From Pseudomonadota bacterium (GTDB lineage Bacteria; Pseudomonadota; Alphaproteobacteria; Caulobacterales; Caulobacteraceae): DNA of 42,876 nucleotides. Shown here in pieces: positions 7,570 to 16,889 of the stretch. Under the pieces are notes generated by a model. That model made no database searches, was not told where the DNA came from, and saw nothing but the letters and a program-made list of their open reading frames with translations. Position 1 is the first letter of the stretch. Each line of letters opens with the position of its first letter. A program made the translations under genes and the position numbers. Where the stretch lies: positions 1 through 42,876 of the forward strand of contig JAEWDF010000010.1 of NCBI GenBank assembly GCA_023390245.1, read 5' to 3'.

Positions 7570-8676
7570 TTAGCGCAGGCGGACCGAGTGGTCGAGGCCC
7601 ATGCCGATCCTCAGCACGCGATTGATCAGCGGCGGAAAGCGCGTCGCCAGCGGCGGGATCGTGCGCTTGGCCAGGTCCGCCGCCGGGCCGGTGCTCCGCA
7701 CGAAGCCGGTCAGGGCGCGGACGTTGCGCACCACCGCCGCGTCCACCGGATGACGCAGGCGGTGATAGTCCTCCAGCCGGCCCGTCTCGCCGGCCAGAGT
7801 GTCGGCGGCGCAGGCGGCGAAGACATAGGCGTCCTCGATCCCCAGGTTCATGCCCCGCGCCCCGACGGGGGAGTGGATGTGCGCCGCATCCCCGCCCAGC
7901 GCCACGCGACCCACGGCCATCCGTTCGGCGATGCGGTGCGAGACCCTGAACTCGCTTTCCCAGAGCACCTCCCGCAGGCGCCAGCCGGCGGGAATCCGCT
8001 CCTCCAGCGGACGGCCGAAGGCGAACAGCCGGAAGGTCCGGCCCGAGAAGGGCAGGCAGATGAAGCCGCCGTCGGGCTGGAAGTCGATCCAGCCCTCGTC
8101 CGCCGGCGGTCCGTCCAGGTCGGCGTCCATCAGGCGCCAGGGCTCGGGCCAGCCGTCGCCGGGAAAGCCGACGCCCAGCGCGTGGCGGGCGGTCGAATGC
8201 GCCCCGTCGGCGGCGAACAGCAGGGGCGCGGTCAGGGCCTCGCCGTCGGCCATGACGGCGGTCACGGTCTCTTCCGTCTGGCTCAGCGTCGCCAAGGCGC
8301 GGCCGCGCTCGACCGTGACGCCCAGCCCGGCCAGCGCCTGGGCCAGCAAGGCCTCGGACCGCGCCTGGGGCAGGATCACCATCGGCCGTCGCGCGGCCAG
8401 CGCCGCCCAGTCCGGCGTCACGCGCGCCAGGGGGCGGCCGTGATAATGCAGGCTCAGGGCGCGGATCGGCTGGGCCTCGGCCAGGATGGCCCCGGCGACA
8501 CCCGTATCCTCCAGCAGCTCCAGCGTCCTTGGATTGACGCCCAGCGCCCGCGAGGTGGTGCGCGGCGCGGGCTCCGCGTCGAGGATGCGCACGGTGACGC
8601 CGCGCCGCGCCAGGAAGAGGGCCGCGGCCAGGCCGACGGGACCGGCGCCGATGATCAGGACCTGCGTCGTCTGCAT
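7570..8676 (-). CDS. FAD-dependent monooxygenase (PHBH/UbiH-like)
   Basis: This 368-residue flavoprotein has the Rossmann motif GAGPVGLAAALFLARRG (about 9-25), the DG motif LLFAADGAHS and the second FAD motif GGDAAHIHSPVGARGMNLGIEDA. It belongs to the single-component aromatic hydroxylases or UbiH/PheA-like group that use NAD(P)H and O2; the substrate is unknown. The start at 8676 gives the fold its usual short N-terminus (MQTTQVLIIGAGP). The open frame runs 44 codons further without resemblance, and no clear ribosome-binding site is visible. It lies 10 bases upstream of cobS on the same strand. Confidence 0.82.
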   Translation of the reverse strand: MQTTQVLIIGAGPVGLAAALFLARRGVTVRILDAEPAPRTTSRALGVNPRTLELLEDTGVAGAILAEAQPIRALSLHYHGRPLARVTPDWAALAARRPMVILPQARSEALLAQALAGLGVTVERGRALATLSQTEETVTAVMADGEALTAPLLFAADGAHSTARHALGVGFPGDGWPEPWRLMDADLDGPPADEGWIDFQPDGGFICLPFSGRTFRLFAFGRPLEERIPAGWRLREVLWESEFRVSHRIAERMAVGRVALGGDAAHIHSPVGARGMNLGIEDAYVFAACAADTLAGETGRLEDYHRLRHPVDAAVVRNVRALTGFVRSTGPAADLAKRTIPPLATRFPPLINRVLRIGMGLDHSVRLR

Positions 8677-8987
8677 GCGGACCGGATGAAGCGCCCGCGC
8701 CGTCCGCCTGACAAGCGCTTTCGATTCGCGGGGCCTCCCGACGCGCGCGGGAAGGCTGGCGACGGCCTTCTTCGCTGCGACACAAAGGCCTATCCGTCCA
8801 TGCACCATCGGGAAGAATGAAACTGAAATAATATCAGTGTCTTCTTTGAAGTATCTTTCGTGCCCAGGCAGACGATCACGCCGCCGGATGTGATCCCGCC
8901 GCGAATTTGCCCGCTTGCGGCCTTCATTACTCCTGTGTCATGTAACCGATTACATTTCCTGTCGACGGACCTTCGATAAGGAGGCCG
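8677..8987. other. Divergent intergenic region between the monooxygenase and lacI-type genes
   Basis: This 311-base region holds no convincing gene. The stretch at about 8815-8865 is AT-richer than its surroundings (AATAATATCAGTG region) and may hold the leftward promoter. The rightward half holds the LacI-type operator at 8941-8954 and the AAGGAGG at 8978-8984. I found no convincing -35/-10 pair. Confidence 0.5.
8941..8954 (+). promoter_or_regulatory. LacI-type operator
   Basis: TGTAACCGATTACA has outer arms TGTAA/TTACA and a central CG, the usual build of LacI-family operators; one position breaks perfect symmetry. It lies 34-47 bases before the regulator's start, so the regulator probably controls itself and, through read-through, the downstream glucan genes. 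Confidence 0.7.
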
Positions 8988-10151
8988 GTGCGACGCCGCT
9001 CAGTGAGGGAAGCCTTGGAAACCGCCGGGTCCAGCCGCGCCAATGGCCATGCGTCGACAGACGCGCCAGCCAAGGCCGCGACGATTCGCGACGTGGCCGA
9101 ACTGGCCCGGGTCTCCGTCGCCTCCGTCTCGCGCGTGCTCAACGATTCCGGCCCGATCACCGAGGCGACGCGCCAGCGCGTGCTCGAGGCCATGGCCAGC
9201 CTTCGCTACGTGCCGCACGTCGGCGCCCGCAGCCTGTCGACCAGCCGCACCGACACCCTGGGCGTGATCCTGCCGGACCTGTTCGGGGAGTTCTTCTCGG
9301 AGCTGATCCGGGGCATGGACCTGGCCGCACGCGCGCACGGCAAGCACCTGATGGTGTCCAGCTCGCATGACGACGAGGCCGAGACCCTGACCGCCATCCG
9401 CTCGATGCGGGGGCGCGTGGACGGGCTGATCGTGCTGTCGCCGCACGTCGGCGCCGCCGCCCTGGCCGCCGATGTCGCCGGGCGGATGCCCATGGTGCTG
9501 ATGAACAGCGACGCCGCCGCCTCCGGCCGGCCGGCCATCGTCATCGATAACCACGGCGGCGCGGTCGCGGCGGTCGAACACCTGAAGGCGCAGGGCCGCC
9601 GCCGCATCACCCACATCGGCGGTCCGGCCGGCAACATGGAGGCCGAGGCCCGCCAGGCCGGCTACGTCGCCGCCCTGGGCGACCAGGCGCCGGTCGTGAT
9701 CCAGGGCGACTTCTCCCAGGCCTCGGGCCATCAGGCGGCGATGCGCCTGCTGGCGTCGGAAGACCGGCCCGACGCCATCTTCGCCGCCAACGACATGATG
9801 GCCATCGGCGCCCTGCTGGCGCTCCAGGACAAGGGCGTGCGCTGCCCCGAGGACGTGGCGGTGATCGGCTTCGACGATGTGCCGATCGCGGCGCTGGTGC
9901 GCCCGTCGCTCACCACCATGCAGGTCAATATCGCGGAGATCGGCCGCCGGGGCGTCGAACGCCTGATCGGCCTGACGCAGCCGGGGCCGGCGCCCCAGGA
10001 CGCGGATTCCGCCTGCGAAATCGTTCGGCCGATCCTGGTCGAGCGTCAATCCGCCGCGGCGAACCCAATCGCCGGGTTGAACCACGGGCTCAGGGCGGGC
10101 GTTGCCGCCGACAGCCGAGCCGCTCAGGAGGGGACTAATCAGGATGCTTAA
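8988..10151 (+). CDS. LacI-family transcriptional regulator
   Basis: This protein of up to 387 residues has the LacI HTH ATIRDVAELARVSVASVSRVL (about 31-51), the hinge region near VGARSLSTSRTDTLGVILPD, and a periplasmic-binding-like core with the late motif DAIFAANDMMAIGALLALQD and VAVIGFDDVPIAALVRPSLTT. It should respond to a sugar or oligosaccharide. The start is uncertain: the GTG at 8988 has AAGGAGG only three bases away, while a TTG at 9015 has GAGGGA at better spacing. Its stop overlaps the start of the TonB receptor by eight bases, so regulator and receptor appear to be one transcript. Confidence 0.88.
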   Translation: MRRRSVREALETAGSSRANGHASTDAPAKAATIRDVAELARVSVASVSRVLNDSGPITEATRQRVLEAMASLRYVPHVGARSLSTSRTDTLGVILPDLFGEFFSELIRGMDLAARAHGKHLMVSSSHDDEAETLTAIRSMRGRVDGLIVLSPHVGAAALAADVAGRMPMVLMNSDAAASGRPAIVIDNHGGAVAAVEHLKAQGRRRITHIGGPAGNMEAEARQAGYVAALGDQAPVVIQGDFSQASGHQAAMRLLASEDRPDAIFAANDMMAIGALLALQDKGVRCPEDVAVIGFDDVPIAALVRPSLTTMQVNIAEIGRRGVERLIGLTQPGPAPQDADSACEIVRPILVERQSAAANPIAGLNHGLRAGVAADSRAAQEGTNQDA

Positions 10152-13100
10152 GATCAAAACGCGCCATGCGGCGCTCGCCGCCGCGTCCGCGCTCGCCATC
10201 GCCATGGCGTCCGCCGGCGCCGCTTCGGCCCAGGTCGCGACCTCGACCATCCGGGGCAGCGTCACCGACGGCGCCAATGTCGAGGCCGGCGCCCTTGTCG
10301 TCGCGCGCGACGTCAACACCGGCTTCACCAGCCGCACCACCGCGAACGCCCAGGGCGGCTACACCCTGTCGGGCCTGCGCCCCGGCACCTATCAGGTGAC
10401 GGTCACCACCGCAGACAACGAGACGGCCAGCGATGTCGTCTCCATCGGCGTCGGACAGGTCGGCAGCCTGGACCTGACGGTGGCCGCGGCCGCTCCGGCC
10501 GACGAAGCCGGCGGCGTGGCGCAGGTCAGCGACATCGTGGTCACCGGCCGCCGCCTGACCGAGGTGCGCACGCCCGAGAACGCCACCAACGTCACCACCC
10601 AGCAGATTCAGACCCTGCCGCAGATCAACCGCAACTTCCTGAACTTCGCCGCCTTGGCGCCCGGCGTGCGGGTGTCGCAGAACGAGGCGGAAGTCACCAT
10701 CACCGCCGGCGGCCAGCGCGCCGAGTCGGTGAACGCCTTCATCGACGGCGCCAGCCTGAAGTCCAACATCATCTCGGGCGGCATCGCCGGCCAGGACGAC
10801 AGCCGCGGCAACCCGTTCCCGCAGGCGGCGGTGCAGGAATTCCGCGTCGTCAGCCAGAACTTCAAGGCCGAGTACGAACAGGCGTCCTCCGCCATCATCA
10901 CCGCCGTGACCCGCTCGGGCACCAATGAATTCCACGGTGAGGTGTTCGGCACCTATCGCGACGAAAGCATGGTGACGCAGGATGTCTTCTCAGAGCGTCG
11001 CGGCGACGAGAAGCCGGACCTGACGGTCAAGCAGTACGGCGCCGCCCTCGGCGGGCCGATCATCCAGGACCGGCTGCACTTCTTCACCAGCTATGAGCAC
11101 AAGGAGGAGAACCGCGCCGCCCAGGTCAATCTGGGCCGCCAGGATCCGGAATACGTGTCGCGGTTCGGCCAGTACATCGGCACCTTCGCCACGCCGTTCG
11201 AGGAGGACCTCTACTTCGGCAAGCTGAGCTTCCAGCCGGCGGAAGGTCACCTGATCGACTTCAGCGTCACCTATCGCGACGAGGCCGACACCACCGGCGT
11301 CGGCGGCGCCAATTCGTTCGAGCGCGCCACCGGCCTGGAGCAGACGACCAAGAGCGCCAACCTGCGTTACCAGTGGCAGGGCAACGGCTTCCTGAACGAG
11401 GCCGCGGTCGACTACCGCAACTACAACTACAATCCGACCGCCGCGAACTTCGACGACCCGGGCGCCAGCTACCGCATCTTCGAGACCGGCTACGATCCGT
11501 TCGGCGGGGTGTCGATCATCAATCTGGGCGGCGCCAACACCCGCCAGAACATCACGGACAAGGCGCTGACGTTCCGCGACGACCTGACCTTCAACGACAT
11601 CGCGTGGCACGGCTTCCACACCATCAAGATGGGCGTGAAATATTCTCGCCAGAACTATGTCGTGGACAAGGAATTCGGCCGGAATCCGCAATTCTATTAC
11701 GACCTGGACGGCGTCGCGAGTGGAGACGCGGACGTGCCGTACCGCGTCGAGTTGGGCAACAAGTTCCCCACTGTCGATCTCGATAACAACGTCTATGGCC
11801 TCTACATCCAGGACGATTGGCAGATAACCGACAAGTTGGAGCTGAACCTCGGCATCCGTTGGGACTACGAGGACAACGCCAACAACAACGACTACGTTAC
11901 GCCGCAGTCGGTCGTTGACGGCCTCAACCAGTGGATCGCCTCCACCGACAACGGCAAGGCGGCCGGTTATGCGCCGAGCTGGTTCAACATCGACGATTAC
12001 ATCTCGACCGGCGACAATCGCGATCCGTTCGCGGGGGCCTTCCAGCCGCGGATCGGCTTCTCCTACGATGTGTTCGGCGATCGCGGCACGGTGATCTTCG
12101 GCGGCGCGGGCCGGTACTACGACCGCATCATGTTCAACTTCTCGTTCGACGAGATCGCCAAGCCGTTCGATTATACCCAGAACGTCTTCTTCTCGACGAC
12201 CGGCGGCGCGCCCGGCGTGGCGGACGGCAGTTCCGGAAATCCGATCCTGTGGAATCCTTCCTACATGACGGCCGAGGGGCTGGACGTCATCCTGGATGAT
12301 ATTCCGGCCAAGGGCGAAGCCTTCCTGCTGAAGAACGACTTCGAACCGCCTCGCACCGATCAGGTCAACCTGGGCGTGCGTCAGCGCTTGGGCGACTGGC
12401 AGTCTGAATTCACCCTGGCCTACGGTAAGACCAAGAATGAGTTCACCTGGCAGTACCTGAACCGCTGCCATGAACCGACCTATGGCAATGATGGCGACGG
12501 CTTCGGCGAAAACGGCGGGTACTGCAACTCGCTCGTCGGCAACCCCTATCGTAGCTATCTGGTGTCGGATCATCACAAGGAACGCGAGTTCCGGGCGCTC
12601 TACGTCAAGCTCGACAAGCCCTACACCTCCGATTCCGGCTGGGGCGTGAACATCGCCTATACCCTGTCGAAGTCCGAGCAGAACGGCGGCAACGACAACT
12701 TCTGCTTCGACTGCTTCTCGGTCGAAGATTCGCCCATGCGGCCGTCGGCCAACGACGAGCGGCATCGGATCGTCGCCAACGGCATCGTCGACTTGCCGCT
12801 GGACTTCCAGTTGTCGGGCATCCTGACCCTGGGATCGGGTACGCCGTTCGATGTCTTCGACGGCACGGGCTCGACCTTCTACTATCGGCCCTACGGCGCC
12901 TATCCGGAGAAGGAGAACTTCTTCATCCCGAACGCCTTCGCCTACCGCAACCTGGACCTTCGTCTGACGAAGAACCTGGATTTCGGCGGCGCCGGCGAGC
13001 TGCAGGTCTATGTGGACGCAATCAACGTCTTCAACTTCAAGAACTACAGCGGCTTCGACGGGGGGACCGGTTCCGCCTCCAGCCCCAATCCCAACTTCGG

Positions 13101-13164
13101 CCGCCCGAGCACGGTCCTGTTCCCGACTCGGACCTTCCAGATCGGCGCCCGCTACGCCTTCTGA
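10144..13164 (+). CDS. TonB-dependent receptor with carboxypeptidase-regulatory-like N-terminal domain
   Basis: This 1006-residue outer-membrane receptor has a signal peptide (1-29, cut at ASA|Q), a beta-sandwich domain (about 33-105, STIRGSVTDGAN to RPGTYQVTVTT), a plug (about 125-270, with LPQINRNFLNFAALAPGVRVS) and a long beta barrel ending in Phe (FQIGARYAF). This Oar-like layout is used for uptake of large substrates powered by TonB-ExbBD. Position between a LacI regulator and a glucanase suggests an oligo- or polysaccharide substrate. The start at 10144 is set by AGGAGGGG (10126-10133) and the signal peptide; it overlaps the regulator stop. Confidence 0.92.
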   Translation: MLKIKTRHAALAAASALAIAMASAGAASAQVATSTIRGSVTDGANVEAGALVVARDVNTGFTSRTTANAQGGYTLSGLRPGTYQVTVTTADNETASDVVSIGVGQVGSLDLTVAAAAPADEAGGVAQVSDIVVTGRRLTEVRTPENATNVTTQQIQTLPQINRNFLNFAALAPGVRVSQNEAEVTITAGGQRAESVNAFIDGASLKSNIISGGIAGQDDSRGNPFPQAAVQEFRVVSQNFKAEYEQASSAIITAVTRSGTNEFHGEVFGTYRDESMVTQDVFSERRGDEKPDLTVKQYGAALGGPIIQDRLHFFTSYEHKEENRAAQVNLGRQDPEYVSRFGQYIGTFATPFEEDLYFGKLSFQPAEGHLIDFSVTYRDEADTTGVGGANSFERATGLEQTTKSANLRYQWQGNGFLNEAAVDYRNYNYNPTAANFDDPGASYRIFETGYDPFGGVSIINLGGANTRQNITDKALTFRDDLTFNDIAWHGFHTIKMGVKYSRQNYVVDKEFGRNPQFYYDLDGVASGDADVPYRVELGNKFPTVDLDNNVYGLYIQDDWQITDKLELNLGIRWDYEDNANNNDYVTPQSVVDGLNQWIASTDNGKAAGYAPSWFNIDDYISTGDNRDPFAGAFQPRIGFSYDVFGDRGTVIFGGAGRYYDRIMFNFSFDEIAKPFDYTQNVFFSTTGGAPGVADGSSGNPILWNPSYMTAEGLDVILDDIPAKGEAFLLKNDFEPPRTDQVNLGVRQRLGDWQSEFTLAYGKTKNEFTWQYLNRCHEPTYGNDGDGFGENGGYCNSLVGNPYRSYLVSDHHKEREFRALYVKLDKPYTSDSGWGVNIAYTLSKSEQNGGNDNFCFDCFSVEDSPMRPSANDERHRIVANGIVDLPLDFQLSGILTLGSGTPFDVFDGTGSTFYYRPYGAYPEKENFFIPNAFAYRNLDLRLTKNLDFGGAGELQVYVDAINVFNFKNYSGFDGGTGSASSPNPNFGRPSTVLFPTRTFQIGARYAF

Positions 13165-13237
13165 TCCTCCCTGAGGTCACTGGCCGCCGGCGCCCCCGCG
13201 TCGGCGGCCGTTCTTTTTCAGTTTCGAGTATTGCCGC

Positions 13238-14695
13238 ATGAACCGCCGATCCTTCCTGTTGCAGACCACGGCCGCCGCGGCGGCGCTGGCGGCGGGGACA
13301 CCGGTGATGGCGGCTCAGACGACGACCGGCGCGGCCAACGGCACGGCCCGGCGGCCGCTGCGCCTGGACCGCGAGATCGACGAGCTTCAGGAGCGCACCT
13401 TCCGCTGGTTCGAGCATGTCACCGACCGGCGCACCGGCATGACGCCCGACCGCTGGCCGACGCCGTCCTTCTGCTCCATCGCGGCGGTCGGCTTCGCCTT
13501 GACCTGCTGGCCGATCGGCGTCGAACGGCGCTGGATGAGCCGCGAGGAGGCGCGCGAGCGCACCCTGACCACCGTCCGCTTCTTCCACGGCCTGCCGCAG
13601 GGGCCGGAGCCGACCGGCACGGCCGGGCACAAGGGGTTCTTCTACCATTTCCTCGACATGGAGACGGGCCACCGCTACGCGACCAATGAATTGTCAACCG
13701 TTGACACGGCGCTTCTGATCGGCGGCATGCTGTTCGCCGCCCGCTATTTCGACGGCGCTCATCCCGACGAGGTCGAGATCCGCCAGCGCGTCCAGGCGAT
13801 CTATGAGCGGATCGAATGGCCGTGGGCCGTGGTGCGCGAGAACCGCATCACCATGGGCTGGCATCCCGAGAGCGGCTTCATCCCGTCGGACTGGAACGTC
13901 TACAACGAGGGCATGCTGGTCCTGCTGCTGGCGATCGGCAGCCCGACCCATCCCGTCTCGGTCAACGTCTGGCACGAATGGGCCGCCAGCTACAGCGAGA
14001 GCTGGACCGACCGCTGGGGCAGCTGGCATCTGAACTTCGCGCCGATCTTCGGTCACCAGTACAGCCACATGTTCATCGACTTCCGGGGCGTCCAGGACGC
14101 CTGGATGCGCGGCCAGTCGGCGGAGATGGGCGAATACCTCGACTATTTCGAGAACAGCCGCCGCGCCGTCTACGCCCAGCAGAAATACGCCCACGACAAC
14201 CCCGGCCAGTGGGCCGGCTATTCGTCCGAGACCTGGGGCCTGACGGCCTGCGACGGGCCCGGCGACTTCACCCAGACGATCAATGGCGTGGAGCGGGAGT
14301 TCTTCTCCTATTCCGCGCGCGGTCCCGGCGATCGCGACGACGGCACCATCGCCCCGACGGCGGCGGCCAGCTCCATCGCCTTCGCGCCCGAGATCGTCGT
14401 GCCCTGCATCAAGGCGATGAAGAGCCGGTTCGGCGCGGGAATCTACACCCGCTGGGGCTTCCTCGACAGCTTCAACCCGACGCTGACGGAGCGCGCCGGC
14501 CCGTTGCAGCACGGGGGGCTTGTCCCTGGCGTTGGCTGGGTCGACACCGACTATCTGGGCATCGACCAGGGGCCGATCGTCATCATGACCGAGAACCACC
14601 GCTCGGACTTCGTCTGGCGCTACATGCGCGGCGAGCCGCACATCCGAAAGGCGCTGGAGATGGCGGGCTTCACCGGCGGCTGGCTGTCGGCGTGA
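13238..14695 (+). CDS. Glucoamylase-like/GH144-type glucanase, Tat-exported
   Basis: This 485-residue protein begins with a twin-arginine-like signal (NRRSFLLQT followed by an Ala-rich core ending near VMAAQ). The mature part looks like the PF10091 (alpha/alpha)6 family, now largely GH144, with MGWHPESGFIPSDWNVYNEGM, FGHQYSHMFIDFRGVQD, WGLTACDGPGD and DDGTIAPTAAASS. Characterised GH144 members are endo-beta-1,2-glucanases, so a beta-1,2-glucan substrate is plausible but unproven. It follows the TonB receptor by 73 bases and overlaps the binding-protein gene (GTGA). Confidence 0.85.
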   Translation: MNRRSFLLQTTAAAAALAAGTPVMAAQTTTGAANGTARRPLRLDREIDELQERTFRWFEHVTDRRTGMTPDRWPTPSFCSIAAVGFALTCWPIGVERRWMSREEARERTLTTVRFFHGLPQGPEPTGTAGHKGFFYHFLDMETGHRYATNELSTVDTALLIGGMLFAARYFDGAHPDEVEIRQRVQAIYERIEWPWAVVRENRITMGWHPESGFIPSDWNVYNEGMLVLLLAIGSPTHPVSVNVWHEWAASYSESWTDRWGSWHLNFAPIFGHQYSHMFIDFRGVQDAWMRGQSAEMGEYLDYFENSRRAVYAQQKYAHDNPGQWAGYSSETWGLTACDGPGDFTQTINGVEREFFSYSARGPGDRDDGTIAPTAAASSIAFAPEIVVPCIKAMKSRFGAGIYTRWGFLDSFNPTLTERAGPLQHGGLVPGVGWVDTDYLGIDQGPIVIMTENHRSDFVWRYMRGEPHIRKALEMAGFTGGWLSA

Positions 14696-15960
14696 TCTCC
14701 TCGGCCCACAGGCGAAGCGCGCTTGGGCTGCTGGCCGGCGGGGCCGCCGCCGCCTGCACCCCGCGCCGCCGGGGCGAGACCGTGCTCCGCTTCTGGGCCA
14801 TGGGCAACGAAGGCGGGACGGTCGGCCAGCTGACGCCCGAGTTCGAGCGCCGCAATCCGGGCGTCCGGGTTCAGGTCCAGGCCCTGCCGTGGACGGCCGC
14901 ACACGAGAAACTGCTGACTGCCTACGCCGGATCGTCGCTGCCGGACGTCAGCCAGATCGGCAACACCTGGGTGTCGGAGCTGACCGCCATCGGGGCCCTG
15001 TCGCCCACGCCGCCCCAGGCCGCCGGCCTGCTGACCGACCAGTTCCCGGCGGTGCTGGAGACGAACGAGATCGCCGGTCGGGCCATGGCGACGCCCTGGT
15101 ATGTCGACACCCGGCTGATCTTCTATCGCACCGATCTGCTGCGCCGCGCCGGCTTCGACACGCCGCCCCGGGACTGGGCCGAATGGAAGCGGGCGATGCA
15201 CGCGGTCAAGCGTGTGGCGGGCAGGGGAAACTTCGCGATCCTGTTGCCGCTCAACGAGTTCGAGCAGCTTCTGACCTTCGGCCTTCAGATCGACGAGCCT
15301 CTGCTGAAGGACGAAGGGACCAGGGGGAACTTCTCCAGCCCCGGCTTCGTCGCGGCCCTGGCCTTCTACAGGAGCCTGTTCGACGAGGGGTTGGCGCCGG
15401 TCGCCTCGGCGACGCAGATCTCCAACGTCTGGACCGAGTTCGCGCGCGGCTATTTCAGCTTCTACTTCTCCGGCCCCTGGAGCGTCGGCGACTTCCGCAC
15501 CCGGCTGCCGGCGTCGTTCCAGCCGAACTGGGCCACCGCCGGCGTGCCGGGGCCGGATGGCCCGGGCGCTTCCGCGCCGGGCGGGTCCAGTCTGGCGGTC
15601 TTCTCTTCCTCGCCGCACCAGGAGGCGGCCTGGGCGCTGGTGCGATACCTGTCCGAGCCGCAGGTGCAGGCCCGCTTCAACCGCATCGTCGGCGACCTGC
15701 CGGCGCGCCAGAGCGCCTGGCCCATCGCCGGGGTCGAGCGCGATCCGATGCTGGCGCCCTTCCGGGGGCAACTGGAACGCGCCAGGACCGTACCGAAGGT
15801 CCCGGAATGGGAGCGGATCGTCACCGAGATGCAGATCGTCGCCGAACGCATGGTCCGCGGCCAGTTCACGCCCGAGACGGCCGCCGCCGAGATTGACCGC
15901 CGCGCCGATCGGCTGCTGGAGAAGCGCCGCTGGATGCTGGACCAGGGGAGGGCGCTGTGA
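14692..15960 (+). CDS. ABC transporter sugar-binding protein (CUT1 family)
   Basis: This 422-residue extracellular solute-binding protein family 1 member shows VLRFWAMGNEGGTVGQLTPEFERRNPG near the start, LPDVSQIGNTWVSELTAIGAL, and ATPWYVDTRLIFYRTDLLRRAGFD, as in MalE/UgpB types. The N-terminus HRRSALGLLAGGAAAAC with Cys22 fits a signal with a lipobox-like end, possibly Tat-dependent. The GTG start overlaps the glucanase stop by three bases. It should bind oligosaccharides released by the neighbouring glycosidases. Confidence 0.88.
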   Translation: MISSAHRRSALGLLAGGAAAACTPRRRGETVLRFWAMGNEGGTVGQLTPEFERRNPGVRVQVQALPWTAAHEKLLTAYAGSSLPDVSQIGNTWVSELTAIGALSPTPPQAAGLLTDQFPAVLETNEIAGRAMATPWYVDTRLIFYRTDLLRRAGFDTPPRDWAEWKRAMHAVKRVAGRGNFAILLPLNEFEQLLTFGLQIDEPLLKDEGTRGNFSSPGFVAALAFYRSLFDEGLAPVASATQISNVWTEFARGYFSFYFSGPWSVGDFRTRLPASFQPNWATAGVPGPDGPGASAPGGSSLAVFSSSPHQEAAWALVRYLSEPQVQARFNRIVGDLPARQSAWPIAGVERDPMLAPFRGQLERARTVPKVPEWERIVTEMQIVAERMVRGQFTPETAAAEIDRRADRLLEKRRWMLDQGRAL

Positions 15961-16889
15961 CCGTCGCCGACCCGACCCTGGCGCGCGCGCGGCCCGGACG
16001 GGGCGTCGGCGCCCGCGAACGCGCCGCCTGGGGTTTTGTCGCGCCCGCCCTTCTGGCCATCGGCCTGTTCTTCTGCATCCCGGTGATGGCGGCCCTGGCG
16101 CTCAGCCTGACGGACTTCGACATCTACGCCCTGGCGAACCTGGAGAATCTGCGCTTCGTCGGCTTGCAGAACTACGAGCGGCTGCTGACCAATCCGCTGT
16201 TCTGGGGCGCGATGCGAAACACCCTGTGGTTCGCCGTGCTGGGCGTGCCGCTGTCGATCGCGGCGTCGCTGGCGGCGGCCGTCATCCTGAACGCGCGCGT
16301 GGTGAAGTGGCGGCCGATTTGGCGGGTGATGTTCTTCGCCCCCTATGTCACCACCCTGGTCGCCACCGCCGTGGTGTGGCGATACCTGCTGCACACCCGC
16401 TATGGCGTCATCAACTGGGGGCTGGAGAGCGTCGGCCTGCCGGCGGTGGACTGGCTGGGCCAGCCCTCGACCTCCATCCCCGCCATCCTGATGTTCGTGG
16501 TGTGGAAGATCTTCGGCTACAACATGCTGATCTTCCTGGCGGTGCTCCAGACCGTGCCCGACGACCTCTATGAGGCGGCGCGCATCGAAGGCGCCGGGCC
16601 GTGGCGGCAGTTCCGGCACGTCACCCTGCCGGCCATCGCGCCCACCCTGCTGCTGGTCTCGATCATCTCGGTCGCCAGCTTCTTCCAGTTGTTCGCCGAG
16701 CCCTACGTCATGACCCAGGGCGGACCGGCGCAGAGCACGGTGACGGTGCTGTACTTCATGTACGAGGAAGGCTTCAAATGGTGGAACCTGGGCTCCGCCA
16801 GCGCCGTGGCCTTCATCCTGTTCCTGTGCATCCTGGCGATCACCCTGGTCCAACTGGCGGTCGCGCGTCGGCTGGGGGCGTATCAATGA
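15957..16889 (+). CDS. ABC sugar transporter permease (MalF/UgpA-like)
   Basis: This 310-residue integral membrane protein has about six hydrophobic spans and the permease EAA loop (YEAARIEGAGPWRQFRHVTLP), the contact site for the ATPase. It starts with GTG overlapping the binding-protein stop (GTGA) and ends overlapping the second permease (ATGA). It would form the inner-membrane channel together with that protein. Confidence 0.92.
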   Translation: MTVADPTLARARPGRGVGARERAAWGFVAPALLAIGLFFCIPVMAALALSLTDFDIYALANLENLRFVGLQNYERLLTNPLFWGAMRNTLWFAVLGVPLSIAASLAAAVILNARVVKWRPIWRVMFFAPYVTTLVATAVVWRYLLHTRYGVINWGLESVGLPAVDWLGQPSTSIPAILMFVVWKIFGYNMLIFLAVLQTVPDDLYEAARIEGAGPWRQFRHVTLPAIAPTLLLVSIISVASFFQLFAEPYVMTQGGPAQSTVTVLYFMYEEGFKWWNLGSASAVAFILFLCILAITLVQLAVARRLGAYQ

